Origin: Rhodothermales bacterium
GTDB taxonomy: Bacteria > Bacteroidota > Rhodothermia > Rhodothermales > VXPQ01
DNA: 21,555 bases
Assembly (NCBI GenBank): GCA_028283985.1
Contig: JANQSQ010000001.1
Location: forward strand, 1 to 21,555
Reading direction: 5' to 3'
The notes below the pieces were generated by a model that was not told where the DNA came from, searched no databases, and worked only from the letters and a program-made list of their open reading frames with translations. Below, in pieces: positions 15,050 through 21,555 of the stretch. Position 1 is the first letter of the stretch, and the number at the start of each line of letters is the position of its first letter. Both the position numbers and the translations under genes were made by a program.

Positions 15050-16420
15050 TTAACGTAGTTTCGGAGTCTGGAACCATCGTTCGCCTATATTTACCGACAT
15101 GGAAAGCCGGTAGAAAACATCGCGTACGAGATCGGCATTGGCAGCGCCGCGTATGCCCACCTGCATATTTATATCCAGGCGCGCACCCGGTATCAGGGTC
15201 GGTAAACCAAATCCTGCTGAAATCGAAGTAGTTTCGATGTTCATATTCCGGTCAGGGGAAATATACGCCCGGTCCCAGGAAATTCCGAAGCGATAGGCAA
15301 TGCGCGCCGGCCATGCTGCAAGAAGATCGGTACCTGCGGGCAGGAATTCAACGCCGGTTCCGAACTGCACTACGTCCGACAACCCCTGTGCTGTTCCCGA
15401 GTCATATCCGGGCAAGGGGATCGTGCTCCGCAGATTGGTCCATGGGGCGAATTTTCCACCGGCCGATACCGTCCATCGATTGTCAGGATAATACGCAACG
15501 CCCAGGCCCAATTGCCAGGGCATGTCGACTTTTCCGGAAATCGTTGTTCCCAATGTATCCCTGTCGAGGCTTTGTCCCAGTGTGGTAACCCGTTTGGCGG
15601 ACAACGTCGTGGGGAGTGTAAAGGCTCCGCCCACACTGATATAATCCTCCTCGGCAAACACGTTCTGTACGCTGAACAATGCTCCGAACGTAGCCGACAA
15701 ACCATTTAACCTTGTTGAGGTCTCAAGATTCGTATCCAGAAACAAGGGGCCGGAAGATCCTTCCAGGAAAATGGTTTCCCGCCCGTCGTCGATGAGGCCA
15801 AAGAGGGCATTGAGTGAGGCGCCGGCACTGAAATTGGGGCTGAATCTGTATCCGAGCCCCCCTGTAATCTGCTGTATTCCTCCCGATCCGAAAAAATTCA
15901 CGCGATACCCTGCCGTGTCGGGCCGGGCCGGGTCTCCGGCGAGAAGAGTGCCTTCATTCGCTACATTGTAGCTCACCCGCGAAAAGGGAGCGAACCCCAA
16001 TGCTATCCCCAGTTTCCGTTCGATGAGGGGAAAGCCGAGCTGTATGCCGCTCAAGTGGCCGGATGCAAGTCGACTGGTCTCTTTGTTTTCATTAGAGATC
16101 ACAAGGCTCTGGTAGGCGAATCCTGCCGAAATTCGGGTAAGCACCTGATCGGCCCAGGCCCCCGGGTTGTTCGGGTTCACGTATTGCAGCGAATGAAGGG
16201 CAAATCCGGCGTGACCGATTCCCGTGCCCTGTCCCCCTGCGTGAAGTTGCAATGCGCCGATGCCGAAACGGGAATACAGGGATCCGTCGCGGGCGTCCTG
16301 CGCCATTCCGGGCGATACGGCGAGCATCGCCGTGACGAGGTACAGAATAGCGCATACCTCAAGGGGCCTGCCCAGGCGGGCAGTTCCGGATTCGATGCGG
16401 GGAAAAAGAAGGGATGGCAT
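15050..16420 (-). CDS. Outer-membrane beta-barrel protein, FadL/OmpP1-like
   Basis: The product (456 residues from ATG 16420) has a signal sequence with a long n-region and hydrophobic core VCAILYLVTAMLAVSPGMAQ, cleavage near residue 41. The mature part begins SLYSRFGIGALQLHAGGQG, a pattern common at the start of Bacteroidota outer-membrane barrels (YSRYGIG-type), followed by HSLQYVNPNNPGAW, many Gly- and aromatic-rich strands, and the end YRLSMSVNIGERWFQTPKLR, a typical terminal strand region. This resembles the FadL/OmpP1 transport group, but the substrate is not known. A TTG at 16444 in frame would overlap the preceding stop as TTGA and add eight residues; the ATG is chosen for codon preference, and neither has a Shine-Dalgarno. 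It directly follows the DUF4270-like lipoprotein gene, suggesting a shared envelope role. Confidence 0.75.
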   Translation of the reverse strand: MPSLLFPRIESGTARLGRPLEVCAILYLVTAMLAVSPGMAQDARDGSLYSRFGIGALQLHAGGQGTGIGHAGFALHSLQYVNPNNPGAWADQVLTRISAGFAYQSLVISNENKETSRLASGHLSGIQLGFPLIERKLGIALGFAPFSRVSYNVANEGTLLAGDPARPDTAGYRVNFFGSGGIQQITGGLGYRFSPNFSAGASLNALFGLIDDGRETIFLEGSSGPLFLDTNLETSTRLNGLSATFGALFSVQNVFAEEDYISVGGAFTLPTTLSAKRVTTLGQSLDRDTLGTTISGKVDMPWQLGLGVAYYPDNRWTVSAGGKFAPWTNLRSTIPLPGYDSGTAQGLSDVVQFGTGVEFLPAGTDLLAAWPARIAYRFGISWDRAYISPDRNMNIETTSISAGFGLPTLIPGARLDINMQVGIRGAANADLVRDVFYRLSMSVNIGERWFQTPKLR

Positions 16421-16440
16421 CGTGGCTCGACGAAATGCGG

Positions 16441-17676
16441 TCAATAGATCGGGGTGAGCGTGATGAACCCGGCAGGCGCCTTATCGCCGGCGTCGGCGTC
16501 GTAAAAGAGTATGGGGTTCAGGGAACTATGATAGCTTGCCTGGTCCGGGGATAATGTGGCGGGCAGGATTTCCGGGTCAGGTATCCGGATTTCGAACTCT
16601 ATGTTTTCTGTGATATACTCCTCGATGTTACGCACGAGCGCAGTACCCTCGAATACAAACCGGCCTTGGTCGTCCATGGTGCTTCGTCCTATCAGGGCAT
16701 AGGTGCTGCCGCCGGACACTCGCGCGTGGAGGTCCAGTGCTCGGAGAAGAGGCCGCCCGAAATGCGCCGGCGTGTTTTGCTGTAAGCTCAGGGTATCGGC
16801 CCACAGCGTGAGCATAGCCCGGTTCACGGAAAACGGCTCGCCGGACGTATAGATGTCGCTGGAGACGGATAGTGAAAATCCGGGGAGAGGTCCGATGCCC
16901 GCCTGCATGAGGAACCGGTTTTCGGGAATATCCACGGGCGCCGAACGTTCAGCGAAAGGGTAGGTTTTCCCGATCGGATAAAAAAGAGAGTCCGAACCGG
17001 TGGTTGCAAACAGCGTCGTACCTGTCGGGCCGAATCCGACCACTGCGTTTCCTTCGACCGGGTCGATGCGGAAGCCGTGGAAAAGATTACCGACATCGGG
17101 GTCCCGGAGAACAGGATCGCGGTGCGAAACCCAGGAATCAGGCAGCGGAACGACAACCAGCGTATCCGTCGCCGAAAAAGTGAATTCCGTGATGATCGGC
17201 CCGGTAGCGAAGGAGGCGCCGATCGATATATCGTCCGTGCCCCAATCCTCATTGATTTCCCTCAGCACTGCTCGCAGTTCGCTTGTTGAATCGCCGTATA
17301 CATAGGTGCGCCGCAGACGCAATTCGGCCGCTTCGACGGCGCCGGCCCGGAAATCATCCGATGTGACGGCCGTGATGTCGAAATATCCCTGTACTTCGTA
17401 TTGCCCGAGTACGGGATCGTCCACCATGCCCGCGAGCACACGCGGGGAACTATCCGGGGATTGTGTCAACTCCACAGCCCGCAGGGACGAAAGAGGCTCG
17501 ACTGTGTTGACAGGATCTCCTCCGGCCGCGCCGAGCAGGTTGCCGCCGACGTTTGCGGGATCGTCGCAGGCCGCCAGCAGGAAGCCCATACATACGAATA
17601 CGAGCAGGGTAGGCAGGGCCGTCTTCACGCAGGCTCGATTTTGGGAAAAGGTATCCGGTGGCATGAGGAACGTCAT
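16441..17676 (-). CDS. Outer-membrane-type lipoprotein, DUF4270-like
   Basis: A 411-residue predicted lipoprotein: hydrophobic segment LPTLLVFVCMGFLLAAC ends in the lipobox LAAC (Cys37 from this start), followed by DDPANVGGNLLG, the sort of opening seen in DUF4270 proteins. The rest is beta-rich, with AVEAAELRLRRTYVYGDST and DWGTDDISIGASFATG in the N-terminal half and a C-terminal domain ending GFITLTPIY. The DUF4270 assignment is tentative; it rests on this opening, the length, and the position directly after the glycogen-synthase-like gene, an adjacency I recall from other Bacteroidota. Function is unknown. Start: TTG 17703 is the furthest in-frame start, but a hairpin with a T-tract ends exactly there, so ATG 17676 is preferred; ATG 17664 is also possible. 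Confidence 0.65.
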   Translation of the reverse strand: MTFLMPPDTFSQNRACVKTALPTLLVFVCMGFLLAACDDPANVGGNLLGAAGGDPVNTVEPLSSLRAVELTQSPDSSPRVLAGMVDDPVLGQYEVQGYFDITAVTSDDFRAGAVEAAELRLRRTYVYGDSTSELRAVLREINEDWGTDDISIGASFATGPIITEFTFSATDTLVVVPLPDSWVSHRDPVLRDPDVGNLFHGFRIDPVEGNAVVGFGPTGTTLFATTGSDSLFYPIGKTYPFAERSAPVDIPENRFLMQAGIGPLPGFSLSVSSDIYTSGEPFSVNRAMLTLWADTLSLQQNTPAHFGRPLLRALDLHARVSGGSTYALIGRSTMDDQGRFVFEGTALVRNIEEYITENIEFEIRIPDPEILPATLSPDQASYHSSLNPILFYDADAGDKAPAGFITLTPIY

Positions 17677-17701
17677 CGACCGGATTTTATTGTGAGGGGA
17701 C

Positions 17702-17746
17702 AAAAAACGCGTATGCGTAAAATCACCACGGGTTCCCCGCGTTTAC
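17702..17746 (-). terminator. Possible terminator or attenuator ahead of the DUF4270-like gene
   Basis: On the minus strand the RNA reads GUAAA (17746-17742), an inner CGGG-gaa-CCCG hairpin, UUUAC (17721-17717), then a short ACGC-auac-GCGU hairpin (17718-17707) followed by six U (17707-17702). The two outer structures overlap slightly, so they compete. The last stem is only 4 bp, which is weak for an intrinsic terminator. Its place between the glycogen-synthase-like stop (17773) and the DUF4270-like ATG (17676) would allow partial termination between them. Confidence 0.35.
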
Positions 17747-17772
17747 ACAATGCAAGCGAGCCTTTCAGGCAT

Positions 17773-18540
17773 TCAGGCTGCTACCTCGCTCAGCAATTGT
17801 TCATAGACCGAGCGGGCTATTTCGAACTGTTCTCCCGGCGTGTCGGCGAAGGATAATGCGCTCGCCGCCGTTTCTTCAATTTCCGGCAGGGAGATGGTGG
17901 CGTCCGCGAACATGTTGCCGACGTGGTTGGGGTCCTTACCGGCAAGAGACAATGCATTGTCCAGACGCTCGGCCTCAACGAATGCTTCGTCGATCACAGC
18001 GTCGAAAGAAACCGGATGCGGAGTGAATACGCTTTGCGTGTCCCCGAAAATATCGTCGCCGGCATATTCGGTTTGCAACAGCATAGGGACGAATCCACTC
18101 ATCCATCCGAACGCATGGATAATATCCGGGCCCCATCCCAGTTTCCGGATCGTTTCGAGCGATGCCCGCCCAAAAAACAATGCTCGCTCCAGATTGTCTT
18201 CAAAAAGCTGGTTGTTCTGGGCGGTTCGATAGATACCCTTCCGTTTGAAATAATAATCATTGTCCATGAAATAGACTTGCAGGCGTATCCCCGGAATGGA
18301 AGCCACTTTCACTTTGAGTGTTTCCTTTCGGTTGCCCATTTCGATGCGCGTTCCCGAAAGCCGAATTACTTCGTGAAGACGGTTCCTGCGTTCGCTGACG
18401 ATGCCGTATCGAGGCATCATGATGCGCATTTCGTATCCTCCCTCGTTGTGGAGTTGTTCGGGGAGGTGTCGGACGATGGTCGCTGTACTTGAAGATTGCG
18501 AGAAAGGATTTACTTCATCGGATACGAAGAGAATTCTCAT
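17773..18540 (-). CDS. Glycogen/starch synthase-like protein, N-terminal GT5-type domain only
   Basis: The 255-residue product matches the N-terminal Rossmann domain of glycogen/starch synthase but lacks the whole C-terminal GT-B domain, so the nucleotide-sugar site is incomplete. Seen: MRILFVSDEVNPFSQ (1-15), IMMPRYGIVSERRNRLHEVI (40-59), KVASIPGIRLQVYFMDNDYY (78-97), FKRKGIYR, and PDIIHAFGWMSGFVPMLL (138-155). The KxGGL motif that binds ADP-glucose in true GlgA is replaced by FSQSSST (13-19). This one-domain form is a conserved Bacteroidota family, so the gene is intact and not a broken glgA; catalysis is doubtful and a regulatory or binding role is my inference. AGGGA (18549-18553) lies 8 nt before the ATG. 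It is followed by the DUF4270-like lipoprotein after a leader with a possible terminator. Confidence 0.82.
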   Translation of the reverse strand: MRILFVSDEVNPFSQSSSTATIVRHLPEQLHNEGGYEMRIMMPRYGIVSERRNRLHEVIRLSGTRIEMGNRKETLKVKVASIPGIRLQVYFMDNDYYFKRKGIYRTAQNNQLFEDNLERALFFGRASLETIRKLGWGPDIIHAFGWMSGFVPMLLQTEYAGDDIFGDTQSVFTPHPVSFDAVIDEAFVEAERLDNALSLAGKDPNHVGNMFADATISLPEIEETAASALSFADTPGEQFEIARSVYEQLLSEVAA

Positions 18541-18590
18541 TGGATTGGTCCCTGCCCGGATTTGTAACGATCAAATGAAGTTAGACGTAG

Positions 18591-18625
18591 CCCATAAAGA
18601 TACTAAAAACGAATGAATTCTCCAA
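18591..18625 (-). promoter_or_regulatory. Candidate promoter for the glycogen-synthase-like gene
   Basis: On the minus strand, TTGGAG (18625-18620) is followed after 17 bp by TATCTT (18602-18597) inside TATCTTTATGGG, 50 bp before the start codon. This fits both a sigma70-like -35/-10 pair and, with mismatches, the Bacteroidota TTTG-N19-TAnnTTTG pattern. The 122-bp gap to the upstream DUF4175-like gene is the largest in the minus-strand block, so a promoter here is reasonable. Confidence 0.38.
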
Positions 18626-18648
18626 GTAAGAATATGAACGGTTTCTTC

Positions 18649-18659
18649 GGGCGGCGCCC
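18649..18659 (-). other. Short GC hairpin just after the DUF4175-like gene
   Basis: GGGC-N3-GCCC lies 3 bp beyond the stop codon of the gene at 18663. The stem is 4 bp and is not followed by a T-tract on the minus strand (GAAGAAACC follows), so it is at best a weak or factor-dependent end signal. Confidence 0.2.
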
Positions 18660-18662
18660 CGC

Positions 18663-21555
18663 TTATTTCTGTTCTTGTTGTTGGCGTTGAAGGATTTCGA
18701 AGTAACGCCTGATCCGTTCCTCGAAATCGGGTGCGTAGCCGCTTTCGAGTGCACGGATGAGATCGCGATGTAACTTTTCCCCGGTTTCTTCACGGGATGC
18801 ATCGGGCGGTCCCTCACGCAGGATGTTTCTTCCCTCCCGCGATTCGCGTCGTCGCTCGCGGCCCCGTTCCTGCATGGAGCGCTGGGCATCAAGCAGGCGT
18901 TGCAGAATACGCTGTTGCCGCTCGATCATTTGCGGGTCTATCTGTCGTGCCTGCAACTCCCGAAGCGTTTCTTCCATATCCTCGGCGATTTTGTCCAGAT
19001 CCCCAAGCAACTTGCCCCGGGCTTCCGGATTGCGGCGTACCTGGCCGAGTTGATCCTTTATGGCTTGCTGCTGTGCACGCATTTGCCGAAGCCGCTGCTC
19101 CATGTTGGCCCCGAGGCGATTTCCCTGCAGGTCGTTCAGGAATTGCTGGATTTGCTGGTTCAGTTGTTGTTGCTGCTGCGCCATCTGCTGCATCTGCCGG
19201 ATGACCTGCTGCATGCTGCTGCCCCCACCGGATCCCTGCTGATTCATCAGTTGGTCGAGTACGCCGGCAAGCAGCAGGGCCAGTTCGTTCAGATGCATCA
19301 TGGAGGCAGTCTGGTAGCCACCGGCTTCCTTGTCCGCCCGCTCTGTCATGGCGCTCGTGGCCCGTTCCATTTCGAGGAGCGCCTGCCCGGAAAGTCGTTG
19401 TACTTCCCGGCTGAGTTGAGGAATGTTTTTTTCAAGGCTGCGCAGGGAATCGATGACGGTTGCAAGCCCTGCCGATAGCGCATCCTGGAGGCGGGCATCC
19501 TCACGGAGAGACGACTGATCCGAGGTGCGCTCAAGCAGGTTTTTCCGGAGCGATTCCTGTTCATGCGAGAGCGTGAGGACGTCTCCGAGCGCCCGGCGCA
19601 GCCCGGTTGTGTTTATTTGTCGCTGCGCACCCTGCATGCTTTGTTGCATTCCGACAAGATCGTTCCGGAGTTGCCGGAACCATTGTTGCATGCGTTGCTG
19701 ACCGGATTGCGCCTCGTTCAACTGGTCGGAACGCAGTTGGTCGGCGTTCTCCATCAGTTGCTGCTGCATATCCTGTTCCCTGACCGACTGGTTCAGCTGT
19801 TGCATGTCCCGGACCGGTCCTCGTTGCATTTCTTTGATGCGCTCCTGCGCTTCTTCCAGCAGTTCCTCGAGCTGTTCCATTTCTTCCCGGGAGGTTTCCT
19901 GACGTTGCGCGAGACGTTCCTGATCGGAAATCTCTTCCGGCGCCTGACCGTCTTCGGAAGTCCCGGGCGGGTTTTGAGGGGCGGCGTCTGGGGATATATC
20001 CGGATTTTCAGGATGGTTTCCCGTTTCCCCCTGTTCCAGTAATTCGGTCGTTTCTTCCTGCATGCGCGCTTGCTGGCGAGCCAACTCCTCAGCCCTTCGC
20101 GCCGCCTCTTCCAGGCTTTGCTGGGCACGCAGATTTTTGAATAAATCCAGGGTTCGTTCGAGGCGCTGCCGGTACTGCGTTTCGCTGAATTCAAAGCGCT
20201 CTATCGCTTCCTGCACCTGTGCGATATCCATGTTGGCGATGGATTCCTGAAGTTGTTGCAGTGCTTGCCGCAGTTCAGGCGAATCGATCTCTTCGATTAC
20301 CTGCTGCATTTCCCGGTACAGCGAGAGCGTTTCTTCGCTTAGCAGATTGTTTTGCTCGGCGGTGCGATTCATGGATTCTACCTGTTCGGCCAGGTCGTTT
20401 ACCTGTTCCTCCATGAGTTGCTGCTGTTGCTCGATCTGTTCGAGCTGCCGCTGGTCTTCCCAGTCCGCATTTTGTTTACGACGCACCTCGTCACGTAATT
20501 CGTCAAACCGTTCGTCCAACTGCGTGGCCTGATCCAGTATGTCCTGAAGTCGGGATTCAACGTCTTCCTGATCCTGATGCAGGGATTCGTACCGTTCGGC
20601 GAGCGAGGGCATCCGGAGCAGACGTGCAGGGGTTTGGGCGGCCTTGTATCCTGCCCAGGCATCGTTGTCCCGCACGCGCACAAAGTATTCGATGACGTCC
20701 CCCGGCACGGGGTCGAGGGATGTCGTGGCGCCGATATGCCAGTCGTACACGATGGGCTGATTCGGCATTTGCGGATCCGAGACAGGCAACGGTATTTGTT
20801 CGAACGTATCGGACGGCTCGTCGAAACGACTTTCTGCAAGGCGGTAGAAGAGGGTCAGATCATGGAATCCGAAGTCGTCGCTGATGCTGCCTTCGAGCGT
20901 ACGCTGGAGCGTTTCGTCAAGCAAGTCATCAGGCTCCGGGCGCGCGAGCAGGATGGAAGGCGCTACATCTTCTTCTGCATCGATGGCGTACTCGATGGGG
21001 GCTCTGTTGCGGGCGCCGCGGGCGTTTTCAAGCAGAATCCGGTATGAACCCTTCCGGGATACCGTGAATTGTCCCACCGCGCGTTGCTCGCCCGCCTCGA
21101 GAGGAATGTAGGCGCCGTCGTCGAATGCAATGCCGGCGCCGGTGATCCCGGAGCCGCCGAGAATAATGTCGAGTTCCACCAGTGTGCCGGGCAGTCCCGT
21201 TACATCGCCCACATTAGGGTCGAGCCGCCGCGCGGGGAGGCCGGAATAGGCCGGGGGACGCAATGTGACCTGGAGGCTGCGGACCAGCGGATAATCGGTG
21301 ACGGATATCCTGTACCAGGCGCTTGCGACAGGCGCCGCCGCGACACGATAGCGAAGGGACCGACGGATGTTCGCGAGTTCATGTCGGAAGACGCCGCTCG
21401 AATCCTCGCTCAGGCGTATGCCTTCGATGTGGTCTTCGTTTTCACGGTTGATGGATAATTCGAGAGCGGCGGGTTGTTCATCCCCTTCGGTGCGGATCTC
21501 GATTTCCAACGTGGAACCCCGCGCTATTTCGACGGAACCGGGTGTGACGTAGAGC
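18663..21555 (-). CDS. DUF4175-like glutamine-rich coiled-coil protein (5' end outside the window)
   Basis: At least 963 residues are visible and the frame stays open through the right edge, so the N-terminus is missing; TTG at 21509 is an internal codon. The visible N-terminal part (to about 20600) is beta-rich, with Ig-like strands such as LRPPAYSGLPARRLDPNVGD, GSISDDFGFHDLTLFYRLAE and VIEYFVRVRDNDAW. From about 20590 to the stop the protein is a long Gln/Glu/Met/Arg-rich helical region with strong coiled-coil character (QLEQIEQQQQLMEEQVNDLA; QMQQMAQQQQQLNQQIQQFL). This layout fits the large DUF4175 family proteins of Bacteroidota, which usually also carry N-terminal membrane segments. Function is unknown; an envelope-associated structural role is inference. 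It is the first visible gene of the minus-strand block, 122 bp before the glycogen-synthase-like gene. Confidence 0.72.
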   Translation of the reverse strand, partial: LYVTPGSVEIARGSTLEIEIRTEGDEQPAALELSINRENEDHIEGIRLSEDSSGVFRHELANIRRSLRYRVAAAPVASAWYRISVTDYPLVRSLQVTLRPPAYSGLPARRLDPNVGDVTGLPGTLVELDIILGGSGITGAGIAFDDGAYIPLEAGEQRAVGQFTVSRKGSYRILLENARGARNRAPIEYAIDAEEDVAPSILLARPEPDDLLDETLQRTLEGSISDDFGFHDLTLFYRLAESRFDEPSDTFEQIPLPVSDPQMPNQPIVYDWHIGATTSLDPVPGDVIEYFVRVRDNDAWAGYKAAQTPARLLRMPSLAERYESLHQDQEDVESRLQDILDQATQLDERFDELRDEVRRKQNADWEDQRQLEQIEQQQQLMEEQVNDLAEQVESMNRTAEQNNLLSEETLSLYREMQQVIEEIDSPELRQALQQLQESIANMDIAQVQEAIERFEFSETQYRQRLERTLDLFKNLRAQQSLEEAARRAEELARQQARMQEETTELLEQGETGNHPENPDISPDAAPQNPPGTSEDGQAPEEISDQERLAQRQETSREEMEQLEELLEEAQERIKEMQRGPVRDMQQLNQSVREQDMQQQLMENADQLRSDQLNEAQSGQQRMQQWFRQLRNDLVGMQQSMQGAQRQINTTGLRRALGDVLTLSHEQESLRKNLLERTSDQSSLREDARLQDALSAGLATVIDSLRSLEKNIPQLSREVQRLSGQALLEMERATSAMTERADKEAGGYQTASMMHLNELALLLAGVLDQLMNQQGSGGGSSMQQVIRQMQQMAQQQQQLNQQIQQFLNDLQGNRLGANMEQRLRQMRAQQQAIKDQLGQVRRNPEARGKLLGDLDKIAEDMEETLRELQARQIDPQMIERQQRILQRLLDAQRSMQERGRERRRESREGRNILREGPPDASREETGEKLHRDLIRALESGYAPDFEERIRRYFEILQRQQQEQK

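Noticed and set aside
19140..19220. CTG/CAG-type microsatellite
   Set aside because: The repeats are simply Gln and Met codons of the coiled-coil region of the DUF4175-like protein, interrupted and not a uniform tract.

Overview
The window reads as a chromosomal segment from a Bacteroidota/Rhodothermota-type bacterium. Evidence: a Bacteroidota-style LptD (OstA-like), a one-domain glycogen-synthase-like protein beside a DUF4270-like lipoprotein and an outer-membrane barrel, a DUF3467 protein, a glutamine-rich DUF4175-like protein, a TPR protein ending in the CWINETTTVR-like tail seen in this phylum (here CYAWINETTTVR), and many genes without a Shine-Dalgarno sequence. A Rhodothermales/Balneolales-like relative is my inference; no rRNA or other phylogenetic marker is present. 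I see no phage, transposase, CRISPR, tRNA or rRNA.

Layout. (1) 2-4469, plus strand: the end of a myo-inositol catabolic operon, iolG (3' part only), iolD, iolE, iolB, tightly packed, then a DUF3467 gene with a strong ribosome binding site. Together these enzymes cover oxidation of myo-inositol, dehydration of inosose, ring hydrolysis and isomerisation of 5-deoxy-glucuronate; iolC, iolJ and iolA are not in the window. (2) 4481-5563, minus strand: an LptF/LptG-family lipopolysaccharide export permease. (3) 5564-5849: a 286-bp divergent intergenic region with a striking set of inverted repeats built on CTCTGATYAA. (4) 5850-8065, plus strand: sucC and an orphan ABC ATPase of the PotA/FbpC type, overlapping by GTGA. 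(5) 8085 to the right edge, minus strand: nine co-directional genes, in transcription order DUF4175-like (5' end off the window), glycogen-synthase-like domain protein, DUF4270-like lipoprotein, FadL/OmpP1-like barrel, TPR protein, enolase, FtsB/DivIC-like protein, ROK kinase, lptD.

The right block mixes central carbon metabolism (enolase, sugar kinase), division (FtsB/DivIC-like) and envelope building (LptD, barrel, lipoprotein). I did not find a convincing new multi-gene system. The best leads are the repeat-bounded element between the LptF/G gene and sucC, the ROK kinase whose zinc-motif cysteines are all replaced, a hairpin plus T-tract in front of the DUF4270-like gene, the orphan ABC ATPase coupled to sucC, and a shared TAWCTTTATSGG element ahead of two minus-strand genes.
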